From positions 17,791-81,790 of the forward strand of contig JAKOVQ010000013.1 in assembly GCA_029781975.1 (NCBI GenBank): a DNA stretch of 64,000 bases, written 5' to 3'. This document shows, piece after piece, positions 24,001 through 31,794 of this stretch. The position numbers were made by a program, and so were the translations under genes. The DNA comes from Acidobacteriota bacterium (GTDB lineage: Bacteria; Acidobacteriota; Thermoanaerobaculia; UBA5066). The notes under the pieces were generated by a model that was not told where the DNA came from, did not search any database, and saw only the letters and a list, made by a program, of their open reading frames with translations. How positions within the stretch are numbered: the first letter of the stretch is position 1; the number at the start of each line of letters is the position of its first letter.

Positions 24001-26475
24001 GGGGGCTGGGAGGTTCACCGAGGCCGTGCCACCCGTGAAGCCCTTCCCGGTCCCGCCCGTGAACGTCAGCGGCCCCGACCCCGTGCCGGGCCCCGTCGCA
24101 CCGGTCGGACACGACCCCGAGGCGGTGGCGTCGCAGATCTCGTAGCTGAATCCCGAGGACGTGGAGGGGCAGGCGTAGACGCCGTTCGCGACGTCTGAAG
24201 CGCTCGTCACCGTGACGCTCGTGCTCGTCTTGTTGACCGAGGAGGGCACGGTGAAGTCGAGCACCGCGTCGGTCACGGAGATGGCGGGCAGGGGTGACGC
24301 GATGGTCTGGAAGCTCTGGGAGCATTCGACCTTCCCGGTCCCCCCGTTCAACGCTGCGCCCGGGCAATCCTGCGAGACGTAGCCGTTCCGGTAGGGGACC
24401 GTGAGCCAGTAGTCGTAGCTCCCCTGCTGCGAGAAGGTGTGGACGCAGGTGGGCCCGGTACACGTCGTGTCGAGGACGAGGGGTGCCGCGCTCGCAGGCG
24501 TGTTGGGTGTGCCGGCGAAGTACCACTTGTAGCCTGTCGTCGCCGGCTTCCCCTCGGAGCCGTCGACGAGCGTGACGGTGCCCGTCTTCACCTGCGGGAC
24601 CTTCACCTTGACCCGCGGGACCGTCCACCTCACGGTGAACTGTGCGAGGTTCGCCGACCCCAGCTGGTTCGCGGCCTCGAACCCGAGCCCGAGGGCCTGT
24701 GACGTCCCCTCCGAAGCCTTCGGGATCTCGAGGTTCAGGAAGTCCGGGGCGCCGCCGGTCGAGGTGTTGCCGACGACGGACGCCCAGCACCCGGTGCCGT
24801 CCCCCGGGGTGGGCTGGCCGTTCCGGGGGTCGCACGGGCCGAGGAGCGGGAGCGCCGCCGGAGGAGTCGATCCGCTCCCGCCGGCCTGGTCGGCGCTCAC
24901 GAGGCGCGGGTAGCTCCCGACCGTCTCGGAAGCGTGGAGGTCGTAGTCGAACCGCCAGCCCGAGAGCTGGGTCGCCTGCCCCGCGACGGGCGCGGGAGAG
25001 ACCCCGAGCTTGACCTTCAGCTTGTCGCCGATGAACACCGCCGGGGTGACCTGCCCGTCCGAGATCGTCTCGGTGCAGGTCGCGTCATTCGCCGGATCGG
25101 AGCATCGGACGACCGAAAGGCTGGCCGCGGTGGCCGTCGGCGCCTGCGCGCAGGAGGCCGCGATCGAGTAGACGTGCAGCCCCTGGCCGATGTAGAGGTA
25201 CGTGGTCGAGCCGCTCTGCAGCCCGACCATCTTCTCCGGCGTCCGGAAGCCGCCGTAGTCGTTGACGGCCGCGTCGACGAGAGGGGGACCGACGCTCGGC
25301 CAGGTCAGCGCCGACCCTCCCCAGAGGCGGTAGCGGCTCGTGGTGGAGTCCTGCCCCCAGACGAAGAAGGCGACGTCGTTGTTCCCGGTGACCGCGCCGG
25401 CGGAGGCGAGCGCGTACGTTCCGGGACCGGAGTAGGGATAGCCGGGAACGAAGAGCGGATGCGTTCCGCCGGCGTTCAAGACCGGGCTCCCGCTCGAGAA
25501 GTCCACGTCCACGATGCCGAACCCCTGGAGCGTCGTGCCGGAGGCCAGGACGCCGACGAGCCAGAGCTTCTGTGGATTGCCCGGGTCGAGCGCACCGGCG
25601 ACCCCCGCCACGGTCATGGCGGAGTTCCCCCCGAACTGCGTCGCCCCGACGCTCGTCGTCGTGAGGTTGGAGAAGAGGGTCGCCCCTGATCCCAGCGCGA
25701 ACCCGTCCGCGTTGAAGAGCTGGACCTCTCCGCCCGAAAGGAAGAAGACGAAGGTCCCCGCCCTCTGAAGGCCGCTGGCGGGAGCGCTGACCGAAGCTCC
25801 CGTCACCCGCGCGGAAGGGATACTGTTCGCCTCGATGGCATGGTTCGGGTTCGTGGACGAGTAGGGGTAGACCCCGTTGTTGGGGACGAGCGTCGTGATG
25901 TCGGCGCCGTACAGGCCGTAGCCGTAGAGGGAGAAGCCGAGGTACTTCCCGTCGGAGCCTCGCTTGACCACGGCGACGCCGCCCGTCGCCCGATAGGAGC
26001 CGTAGTCCCCGCCGTAGTTGTAGACACCCCCGGACGGCCCCATCGTGAAGTTTCCGTTCAGCGCGTCGTACCAGTTCACGACCGCGCGCCCCCCGTCGGG
26101 AGCGATCCCGAGCGACGTCACCGTGAACTGTCCGTCGCCCCGCTTCGGGATCTCGTTGAGCATGTTGTGCCACCCGATGACTCGGGGCGCCCCGGGGTTC
26201 GAGAGGGTGTACGTGCTGTAGCCGAAGCTTTCCCGCACGAGGAGGCGGTTGTCACCCTGATAGTTGTAGAGGCTTATGTCGCCCCATCTCCCCGTGAGGA
26301 AGGCCGGAGGGGGAGTCCCTTGCGGGACGAACGCCGTCGGGCCGCTCTGGAGCGTGCACTGGGCCAGCCCCGTGTGGGCGGATCCAACCGCCAGGGCGAG
26401 GATGCCGAGAAGTCCGAACGCCGGAACGAGACGGCCCGCGCGCGCCGCGGACGGGGTAGGCCTCAGGTCTGTCAT
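21040..26475 (-). CDS. Giant secreted PKD-domain surface protein
   Basis: 1811 residues with an N-terminal signal peptide (hydrophobic core about 18-38). About 40-450 looks like a repetitive beta-rich, propeller-like region. Beta-sandwich domains follow. PKD-type repeats are clearest at about 1005-1060 (SYSWSFSDGGSATG) and 1200-1275 (FEWNFGDNTP). The unit VNGADPCAG followed by a Gly-rich linker occurs twice, near 885 and 1085, each time preceding a SWNFG/QWNFG-type PKD-like module, so the segment is duplicated. The last 500 residues form further beta-domains of unknown type. No catalytic motif is seen. A role in adhesion or as a surface layer component is plausible. It has its own promoter and terminator. 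Confidence 0.82.
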   Translation of the reverse strand: MTDLRPTPSAARAGRLVPAFGLLGILALAVGSAHTGLAQCTLQSGPTAFVPQGTPPPAFLTGRWGDISLYNYQGDNRLLVRESFGYSTYTLSNPGAPRVIGWHNMLNEIPKRGDGQFTVTSLGIAPDGGRAVVNWYDALNGNFTMGPSGGVYNYGGDYGSYRATGGVAVVKRGSDGKYLGFSLYGYGLYGADITTLVPNNGVYPYSSTNPNHAIEANSIPSARVTGASVSAPASGLQRAGTFVFFLSGGEVQLFNADGFALGSGATLFSNLTTTSVGATQFGGNSAMTVAGVAGALDPGNPQKLWLVGVLASGTTLQGFGIVDVDFSSGSPVLNAGGTHPLFVPGYPYSGPGTYALASAGAVTGNNDVAFFVWGQDSTTSRYRLWGGSALTWPSVGPPLVDAAVNDYGGFRTPEKMVGLQSGSTTYLYIGQGLHVYSIAASCAQAPTATAASLSVVRCSDPANDATCTETISDGQVTPAVFIGDKLKVKLGVSPAPVAGQATQLSGWRFDYDLHASETVGSYPRLVSADQAGGSGSTPPAALPLLGPCDPRNGQPTPGDGTGCWASVVGNTSTGGAPDFLNLEIPKASEGTSQALGLGFEAANQLGSANLAQFTVRWTVPRVKVKVPQVKTGTVTLVDGSEGKPATTGYKWYFAGTPNTPASAAPLVLDTTCTGPTCVHTFSQQGSYDYWLTVPYRNGYVSQDCPGAALNGGTGKVECSQSFQTIASPLPAISVTDAVLDFTVPSSVNKTSTSVTVTSASDVANGVYACPSTSSGFSYEICDATASGSCPTGATGPGTGSGPLTFTGGTGKGFTGGTASVNLPAPASGSYPATFWLRIKYTYAYDASCTSPRTQNWLPTSSPDPQGRAYAINVTDITWNPQIRIFVNGADPCAGGAGPGGGGTCDGFSAMVGDTLTAWAYDAATLSAIPASAGTFSWNFGANASPASGSVNGASFSYSQYGNKTVQLSFTPAGQGPLTLSVNGTVTTNAPALSASASANPSSAAVNQAISFSCSASGGTGGYSYSWSFSDGGSATGQSVSKSFSTAGNYNGTCTVRDSQQTTRQASAYVTVTSGGGTTVTPEIHVWVNGADPCAGSGGGGPGGGGTGGGSCSYSYFNARSNDDVLTAYAFNKSTGYALSSGSFQWNFGTGANPATATSSSASFRYTAAGNVQVTLTYTPPGGSPATATVTGTITQGGPPAPTLVISATPNPGYPGNAVAFNGQVGSGSGTYTSFEWNFGDNTPVVSQATLPATHTYASIGSYPVSCKVTDSNGTTKTATLYVSIVAPPVPPMWMVPGAAFVDGQNGAIWQSDLSIFNPGNATMNLRAAFLDGTITKLDQLDGKWKDVSLPPHATLPYRNVLSSLFGLPKGSAGSILIQHKEFAPATLPVMSGRTYDSSRGASGTVGLSLSIVSLGGSSSSGSGGPGGGAGPGGLRPQPEALSGVYHLVGLSQDDRSYTNLGFANLGSDYVTAEVRFRDPSGAQLGAPVTIQLNPYGVKNLSNVLEAPPPAGAGYAGSAHVFRASVQLTAGTSLFPYASVIDRTSKAPSLLTPPTTPEPAYRVPAVIRTPGINDTVWKSSVTVFNTSTRDRYLDVSYTYTTSSAPQSWRTISQIVPIRAGETLSIDDFVAYWLGLSAGDTQGYYNSFLDFVPADSNSDPIVVTAQAYNDQPTGKVGLGVPGFGATDGVSTTTSNHSLILAGLRSDDSYRSNVAFFLTDPEASSFSKVGATAAIYGANGVKLGEVAFQVSPFQPFVQFSVDSLDFVKNAAPEAKSSMTMIVDRFDGPSLVAGYATVIDNQSGGSTLTPAEPAP

Positions 26476-26554
26476 GGGGACCCCCTCACGAGTAAGAGAA
26501 AATCAAGGAGCCCTGCCTGCTTCGCGCAGGGGGGCCCGGAGCGATACCGGCGGG

Positions 26555-26584
26555 ATTGTAACGCCTGTCACGGTTCACGGGCAA
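26555..26584 (-). promoter_or_regulatory. Sigma-70-like promoter of the PKD gene
   Basis: The minus strand has TTGCCC (26584-26579), an 18-base spacer and TACAAT (26560-26555). The predicted start near 26548 gives a leader of about 70 bases with a CCTGC/GCAGG hairpin and GAGGGGG just before the ATG at 26475. Confidence 0.55.
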
Positions 26585-26785
26585 CGCGGGAGCTCGCCCG
26601 GAACGGCGGGCCCTCTCCCCCGGACACCTGAGGGGCGCGCGCTGTTCCCCTTCATGCGCGGAGTAGTGAGAGTTCGCGGGCCGATCTTTCGGTCGGCGCC
26701 TTCGCGGCTGGCTCGGCCCCCATCCGCGTCCGGACGTCGAGACCGCGTCTCGGACGACGACTCCCCGGGCGGATTCAAGCCCTGA

Positions 26786-26822
26786 ACGAAAGAAAAGAGC
26801 GGGCGGCCCGAAGGCCGCCCGC
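26786..26822 (-). terminator. Intrinsic terminator of the 549-residue secreted-protein gene
   Basis: A 10-bp GC stem (26813-26822 with 26799-26808) with a CGAA loop is followed on the minus strand by TCTTTTCTTTCG. It lies about 30 bases after the stop at 26853. Confidence 0.82.
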
Positions 26823-26852
26823 CCCTCACCGTGTCAGATCTTCAGGCCAGAG

Positions 26853-28502
26853 TTACAGGCCGGAGTTGGTCGGAACGCGCCCGGCGAGCGGCTTGCTGGG
26901 GTTGATGCCGTCGAGGTTCGGGTTGATGAAGGTGCTGTTCTGCGGGTAGCAGAGAGAGCCGCCGTCGAGAACGGTGGCGCTGTGGCCGACGCTCACGAAC
27001 TGGCCCTGGGCGGAGTGCTGCACGCCGACGAAGCCCTGGTTCCAGTAGTTGTCGGTGATCCCATTGTAGAGGGTCATGTCAACCCAGCCGAAGGGGTAGC
27101 CGGACGGGTTGAACTCCGTGTTGCCGGCGAGCGCGATCCGGGACGACTCGAGGAAGATGTAGAGGTCGTTCGGATTCGAGACGCAGTTCGGATCGCCCGA
27201 AGGGCAGCCCTGGCCGGACGGAGCGAAGAGGTTCTCGTCCTCGTCGTAGGTGAAGACAACGAGCTTGTGCGGGTCGTCCCAGAGGCCGTAGCCCTGCTCG
27301 GGGCCGTTGTACCACCAGTCGCAGAGGTTGTACTGGTTGTAGAGGTCGGTGGCGATCTCCTTGTAGAGGCTGCTCCGCCACACGATGATCCAGGACTGCG
27401 CCGCGGGGGCGCTGTTCATGAAGCGGAAGCCGTAGTGCTCGGCGAGGGGCTCGCGGCCGTCGCCGCCGAAGCGGAAGGAGGCCGGAACGGCCGGGTTCTG
27501 CTCGCCCGCCGCCGTCTGCTCGGCGACCGTGGTCTGGTTGTAGACGTACCGTCCGTAGAAGGTCTTCGGCGGGTTGACCGGATCCCAGGCGAGACGCTCG
27601 TCGTACTCGACGTGGACCATCGGATCGCCGGAGATGTTGCCGCCGGAGGCCGCGGAGTCGACGTAGAACACGTCGCCGATGAGGGCGTTCGGCGTGTAGC
27701 CGTAGGGGCGCCAGCCGCGGGTCGCGATGGCGTCCTCGTTATAGAAGAGCGGGTTGTCGGGGAACCAGTTGGTGCAGAAGTTGACGACGTCGATCGTGAC
27801 GTAGCCGGTGAAGGCGGCGCCGCTGACCGGACGGGGCGACCCCGCCGTGACGCAGGCCGGGTTCGCCGCGTCGATCACGTTCCCCGCGCTCGGCGAGCTG
27901 AAGGACGTGACGTTGCCGGACTCGTCGAGGGAGTCCCACACGCGCGGGCGGAAGGCGCCCGTGCCGAACGCCTGGGCGGCGTAGATCGAGATCGAGCGGG
28001 CGTAGTCGGTGTTGAAGTCGACCTGGCCGCCCGTGTAGTCGGGGTGGGTGAACCGGATGTAGGTGGTCTTCCCGAAGCCGATGGTCGGCGTGAAGGAAGC
28101 CGGCGCGCTCAGCTTGATGCCGCAAAGGTCCTTCGTGACCTTGGCGGGATCCTGCGTGAGCCCGTTGACGTTGAGCTTGCCGTTGAGCAGGTCGCTCATC
28201 CGGAACGTCACGACGTCGTACCCGGACATCGGGACGTTGAAGTCGAAGACCGGCGCGGAATACTTGTTCCACACCGTCACGTGAGCGATGAGGCCCGTGC
28301 CGGAGACGTTCGTGACCGCGCACAGCGTGTCGACCGACGGGCTGGCGATGTTTCCAGTGGCCGGGTCGATCGAGGCGGCGACGCGGAAGTGCGGCACCAG
28401 GAGGGTCGCGGCCGGCACGTTGTCCTGCGAGCAGGTAACAGCGTAGCCCGTCCCCGCAACCGCCAGGAGCGCGAGGGCGCCAAAGACCGAAAGCTTCTTC
28501 AC
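26853..28502 (-). CDS. Secreted protein of unknown function
   Basis: 549 residues from a GTG at 28502, with GGAG 8 bases upstream. The longer frame back to 28559 would place charged residues ahead of the signal peptide and is rejected. The signal peptide (KKLSVFGALALLAVAGTGYA) is textbook. The mature protein opens with CSQDNVPAATLLVPHF and is beta-rich and rich in Asn, Tyr and Asp. Four or more cysteines are scattered through it. I recognise no enzyme family. A long leader (about 185 bases) and strong promoter and terminator signals suggest high, regulated expression. It is encoded upstream of the PKD surface protein and may belong to the same envelope layer. Confidence 0.75.
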   Translation of the reverse strand: MKKLSVFGALALLAVAGTGYAVTCSQDNVPAATLLVPHFRVAASIDPATGNIASPSVDTLCAVTNVSGTGLIAHVTVWNKYSAPVFDFNVPMSGYDVVTFRMSDLLNGKLNVNGLTQDPAKVTKDLCGIKLSAPASFTPTIGFGKTTYIRFTHPDYTGGQVDFNTDYARSISIYAAQAFGTGAFRPRVWDSLDESGNVTSFSSPSAGNVIDAANPACVTAGSPRPVSGAAFTGYVTIDVVNFCTNWFPDNPLFYNEDAIATRGWRPYGYTPNALIGDVFYVDSAASGGNISGDPMVHVEYDERLAWDPVNPPKTFYGRYVYNQTTVAEQTAAGEQNPAVPASFRFGGDGREPLAEHYGFRFMNSAPAAQSWIIVWRSSLYKEIATDLYNQYNLCDWWYNGPEQGYGLWDDPHKLVVFTYDEDENLFAPSGQGCPSGDPNCVSNPNDLYIFLESSRIALAGNTEFNPSGYPFGWVDMTLYNGITDNYWNQGFVGVQHSAQGQFVSVGHSATVLDGGSLCYPQNSTFINPNLDGINPSKPLAGRVPTNSGL

Positions 28503-28693
28503 TATCTCTTCTCCTACCAGTTGAATGAATGGGATGGAATGATTACGACGCGGCGGCACTTGGACAGCCTTCCGGACCCTGGATCACCTCCCGTTTCAGG
28601 CGTTTGTCCCAGGACACGGGACCGCTCACGGAAGTTGTCGCCGTGGCGGGCCCCAACAGTCAAAAGGGCTGATCGACACATGATCGCACGCGG

Positions 28694-28722
28694 AATCTAG
28701 AGTCGCTATTCGGAAAAGTCAA
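28694..28722 (-). promoter_or_regulatory. Sigma-70-like promoter with a long leader
   Basis: The minus strand carries TTGACT (28722-28717), exactly 17 bases, and TAGATT (28699-28694). Predicted transcription starts near 28687, leaving a leader of about 185 bases before the GTG at 28502. The leader contains several short inverted repeats, for example gtccc/gggac around 28608-28624. This is the best sigma-70 pair in the window. Confidence 0.65.
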
Positions 28723-28759
28723 GGCCCAGCGAGAAAAATATGTCGTAACCGCATGGGCG

Positions 28760-30448
28760 CTATGGCCGATTCAGGAACGCCCGAAAGCCCCCGGACCGCG
28801 TCGGATCCCCGGTGCGGTACTCGTACATCATGACCACGTCGAGCCGACCATCCCCGTCCAGGTCCGAAAGGCGAATATTGGTCGGATGATTGACGAAGGT
28901 GGGTTCCCTGGCGGGGTTCAACTCCTGGAACTCCCCGTCAGGCATCTGAAAGAGGATCCTCATCCGACCGGAGACTTCATCCGCGAAGACGATGTCGTCC
29001 AGTCCGTCCCCGTCGAGGTCCCCGACGGCCAGGGCCGTCGAGTCGTTCCGCTTTTCGGCGATTCGCTTTTCGACCCGCTTGCGCTTCCAGACCCCGCCTT
29101 CCTCGTAGTAGATGGAGACACCGTCACCGGTGATCCGGCGGACGCCGCCGCTCGGCCCCACCTTGAGGTAGGTCACGAAGAGAGCCGGGTGGCCGCGGTA
29201 TCGGCCGGTCGCGGCCCCCATCGTCGCCGCGTACCCCTCGACGACCGAGAGGTCGATCCCTCGAAACTCCTTGTCCTTCCGATCGAACGAATAGGCGACC
29301 GCTCGGACTCCCGGGGATCGGCAGGATCCGATGTAGAGGGGCGACTCCCCCTTCGCCCCGACGGGCGGGAGCCAGAGCGCGAGCGAGTAGCCCCAGCAGG
29401 CCGAGGCGAGCCCCTTGGTGACCTCGTGGAACTCGCCGCCGCTCCACAGGTAGGCTCGGGCGTTGAATCCCTTCCGATAGGTCACCTTCGAGTCGGGCGG
29501 TAGCGGCTTGATGAGGGCGTCGATCTGCTCCTGGGTCATCCCGGTCTTCTCCGGGGTCTCGGCGAGGGCCATCAGGTCGAGGTTGCCGTCGCCGTCGAGG
29601 TCCCCGAGCTCCACGGCGCGCGCGGCCATCTCGCGTGGGAGCCCCCGGCTCTCGAGCTTGTACCTGAGGCCGCCCAGGCCATGGGCGAAGGTGAGCCCTC
29701 CCGAGTGCGTTCCGTAGACGAGGTCGAGGATTCCATCCCCGTCGACGTCCCCGACGTCGATTCCGCCGAAGCCGAACCCGAGGTTGGAAGGGTCCTCGAA
29801 GGTCAGCGGGAGCGACGACCACTTCCGGGCGGCCGGGTCGAAGGTGAACGCCTGGATCTGGTCCGAGGAGAGCCTGGGGGGAGTCGACACGATGTCGGGC
29901 CGGCCGTCGCCGTTGAGATCCTTGAGCGCGAAGTTCTCCCGCCATTGCCCCATCGTCGGGAGGCCGTCGGAGACCTCGTCGAGCGTGACCGATCGGCTGC
30001 CTTTCTTCACCGCGACGACCTCCCCCTCGATCTCGGGAACGTCGACGACGGGGGGGAGGTCCGGCATCGCCGCCTCGTCGGCGCGTTCCTTCGCGGCGGC
30101 CGTTCGCGGGTCAGGAGGCGCCTCCAGGTACCACGCCGCCTCGTCCTGCCGGATGATCGGAAGGCCGACCTTGCCGCTGATGACCACGTTGTAGAGGAGA
30201 CCGTCCTTCTCGAAGTACTGGTTCGATTTCTCGACCCTGACGAGCTTCACTCCCGTCTTCGGGTCAGTCACGAACTGGTCCGCCTCCCCGGGGCTCGATG
30301 CGGTACCGGGGTTATGGGTCAGGAGCTGGGCGGCCTCCTCGACCTTCTTTGCCCTCTCGTCCTGGGAATCGGACGGCTTAGGGGCGGTGCTGCACGCGGT
30401 GACGAGGGCCGCGGAGAGGAGGGCGGAGATCAGGGTCGGTCGGGTCAA
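28760..30448 (-). CDS. FG-GAP/VCBS-repeat lipoprotein
   Basis: 562 residues from a TTG at 30448 with AAAGGAG 7 bases upstream. The signal peptide ends in the lipobox LVTAC, so the mature protein should be lipid-anchored at a cysteine near residue 19. Five D-x-[DN]-x-D-G calcium-loop motifs (DLNGDGRPD, DVDGDGILD, DLDGDGNLD, DLDGDGLDD, DLDGDGRLD) recur along the chain, each followed by a hydrophobic strand. This pattern marks FG-GAP/VCBS propeller blades. Such proteins usually act in surface binding. It follows the Wzm-like permease gene by 71 bases in the same direction. The upstream frame over the permease is antisense-type noise. Confidence 0.87.
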   Translation of the reverse strand: MTRPTLISALLSAALVTACSTAPKPSDSQDERAKKVEEAAQLLTHNPGTASSPGEADQFVTDPKTGVKLVRVEKSNQYFEKDGLLYNVVISGKVGLPIIRQDEAAWYLEAPPDPRTAAAKERADEAAMPDLPPVVDVPEIEGEVVAVKKGSRSVTLDEVSDGLPTMGQWRENFALKDLNGDGRPDIVSTPPRLSSDQIQAFTFDPAARKWSSLPLTFEDPSNLGFGFGGIDVGDVDGDGILDLVYGTHSGGLTFAHGLGGLRYKLESRGLPREMAARAVELGDLDGDGNLDLMALAETPEKTGMTQEQIDALIKPLPPDSKVTYRKGFNARAYLWSGGEFHEVTKGLASACWGYSLALWLPPVGAKGESPLYIGSCRSPGVRAVAYSFDRKDKEFRGIDLSVVEGYAATMGAATGRYRGHPALFVTYLKVGPSGGVRRITGDGVSIYYEEGGVWKRKRVEKRIAEKRNDSTALAVGDLDGDGLDDIVFADEVSGRMRILFQMPDGEFQELNPAREPTFVNHPTNIRLSDLDGDGRLDVVMMYEYRTGDPTRSGGFRAFLNRP

Positions 30449-30519
30449 GCGAGGTCTCCTTTCGACGCCACGAGACGGGGCTTTGGGCGCGCGGCAGGGG
30501 GCCGGCGCCTGAATTCGGC

Positions 30520-31287
30520 TCAGAGGAGGTCGGCGAACGAGGGCCGCATCCGGCGGAACGTCATCCTCCCCGCTGCGCCCGCGGCGACGGCAGCCGCCGC
30601 CCATCCGAGAAGCCGCGCAACGGGCGGGACGGGCGAGCCGAAGAGGGCCGACCGGAACAGGGCGACGAGGTCGCCGATGGGGTTCAGGGCAACGAGAGGT
30701 CGGAACCGGTCGGGAACCATCGTCTCCGGGTAGATCACGGGGGTCAGGTAGAAGACCACCGTCAGGACGGGCCCCAGGATCTGGGGAAGGTCGCGAAAGA
30801 AGACGTTCAACGACGCGAGGGCGAGGACCGGCCCCACGAGGAAGAGCACCTCGAGCCCGAAGGCGGCGGCGAGGAGCGGAACCGACGGCCAGGAGCGGCC
30901 CGTGACGCCGACGAAGCCAAAAAGGAGCACGAGGCCGATCGCTTGCAAGAAGAGTGCCGAAACCACGCTGGAGCCGATCAGGATCTCGATCGGGAAGCTG
31001 ACCTTCTTGACGACGTGGGCGTAGTCGACGACCGACGTCGTTCCGCGGACGACCGCCTCCTGAAAACCCAGCCAGGGGAGGAGCCCTCCCAGGAGAAAGA
31101 GGGCATACCCTCCCCGGAAGCCGGGCGGAGGCGGGACCCGGATGATGGCCCCGAAGACCAGCCCGTAGAGGACGCACAGGAAGAGCGGATTCGCGATCGC
31201 CCAGGCGGCGCCCCCGAAGCTGCCCGCGAACCTCGAAGCCAGGTCCCTCCGGACCAGCTCGGAGAGGAGGAAGAATCGTTGCGTCAT
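30520..31287 (-). CDS. Wzm-like ABC-2 polysaccharide export permease
   Basis: 255 residues with about six membrane helices. The N-terminal ELVRRDLASRFAGSFGGAAWAIANPLF and the central FFRDLPQILGPVLTVVFYLTPVIYP are signatures of the Wzm/TagG/KpsM-type subfamily that exports lipid-linked polysaccharides. The partner ATPase is normally encoded next door. Here the only Wzt-like ATPase is at 17625-18824, and a lipoprotein gene follows instead. They may still form one exporter, or each may pair with a subunit outside the window. The gene is divergent from the XRE operon, 60 bases away. Confidence 0.9.
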   Translation of the reverse strand: MTQRFFLLSELVRRDLASRFAGSFGGAAWAIANPLFLCVLYGLVFGAIIRVPPPPGFRGGYALFLLGGLLPWLGFQEAVVRGTTSVVDYAHVVKKVSFPIEILIGSSVVSALFLQAIGLVLLFGFVGVTGRSWPSVPLLAAAFGLEVLFLVGPVLALASLNVFFRDLPQILGPVLTVVFYLTPVIYPETMVPDRFRPLVALNPIGDLVALFRSALFGSPVPPVARLLGWAAAAVAAGAAGRMTFRRMRPSFADLL

Positions 31288-31302
31288 CTGGGACGATCGC
31301 GC

Positions 31303-31330
31303 TTGACAGGGGCTCCCGGAAAGCTACCCT
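31303..31330 (+). promoter_or_regulatory. Sigma-70-like promoter of the XRE operon
   Basis: A perfect TTGACA (31303-31308) is followed after 16 bases by TACCCT (31325-31330). The predicted start is near 31337, only about 11 bases before the ATG at 31348, so the leader is minimal and there is no clear ribosome site. The promoter lies in the 60-base spacer to the divergent permease gene, where the XRE protein could act on both. Confidence 0.6.
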
Positions 31331-31347
31331 TGTACCCGGGACTTCGT

Positions 31348-31794
31348 ATGGCTGCCTCTGCGCGATCCGGCCAGATTCTGCTCGTCGGGCAGAAGATCCG
31401 TCAAATACGGAAGAGCCGCCGGCTGACCCAGGCCGAGCTCGCCGGGCGGATCGGCGTGACGCAGTCGGACCTCTCCCGGATGGAGAGCGGCGAGTACAAG
31501 GTCGGCCTCGACACCCTCTTCAAGATCCTCCAGGTCTTCGAGCTCCCGATGAGCCGCTTCTTCGAGGAGCCCCTCGAGGAGCCGCGGGAGCGGCCGGAGC
31601 CGGGCCCCGACGCCGGCGACGACGAGCAGCAGATCCTGCGCGACCTCATGGCGCTCCCGGAGGAGGCGCGCCTGGAGGTTCGCGAGTTCATCGCGTTCAA
31701 GAAGATGCAGGTGGAATCGCGCCGGCCGCGGTGGAAGGACGAGGACGTCTCACCGGCGGCCGGCCCCGACGACGGTTCCGGGGAAAGGGAATGA
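31348..31794 (+). CDS. XRE-family DNA-binding regulator
   Basis: 148 residues. A Cro/CI-type helix-turn-helix occupies about 12-68: KIRQIRKSRRLTQAELAGRIGV, then QSDLSRMESGEYK and a ligand-independent helical end (FELPMSRFF). The remaining 75 residues are acidic with a short helical segment (LRDLMALPEEARLEVREFIAFKK) and could mediate oligomerisation. The ATG at 31348 follows a strong promoter. The upstream continuation of the frame is antisense to the permease gene. The stop overlaps the start of the TPR gene (ATGA), so the two are made together. Confidence 0.88.
   Translation: MAASARSGQILLVGQKIRQIRKSRRLTQAELAGRIGVTQSDLSRMESGEYKVGLDTLFKILQVFELPMSRFFEEPLEEPRERPEPGPDAGDDEQQILRDLMALPEEARLEVREFIAFKKMQVESRRPRWKDEDVSPAAGPDDGSGERE

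Larger units (their letters stand above)
26476..26852. other. Intergenic region between two secreted-protein genes
   Basis: 377 bases without a credible gene. It holds the promoter and leader of the PKD gene (26476-26584) and the terminator of the upstream secreted-protein gene (26786-26822). The middle 200 bases show only short GC-rich inverted repeats. Confidence 0.6.

Noticed and set aside
28503..28687. Cyclic-di-GMP (GEMM) riboswitch in the long leader
   Set aside because: The leader has a GACAAACG segment, but the conserved GCAAAGCC core and the tetraloop-receptor arrangement are not present.
30943..31347. N-terminal extension of the XRE regulator
   Set aside because: It is antisense to the permease gene and lies upstream of the TTGACA promoter, so it cannot be on the same transcript.
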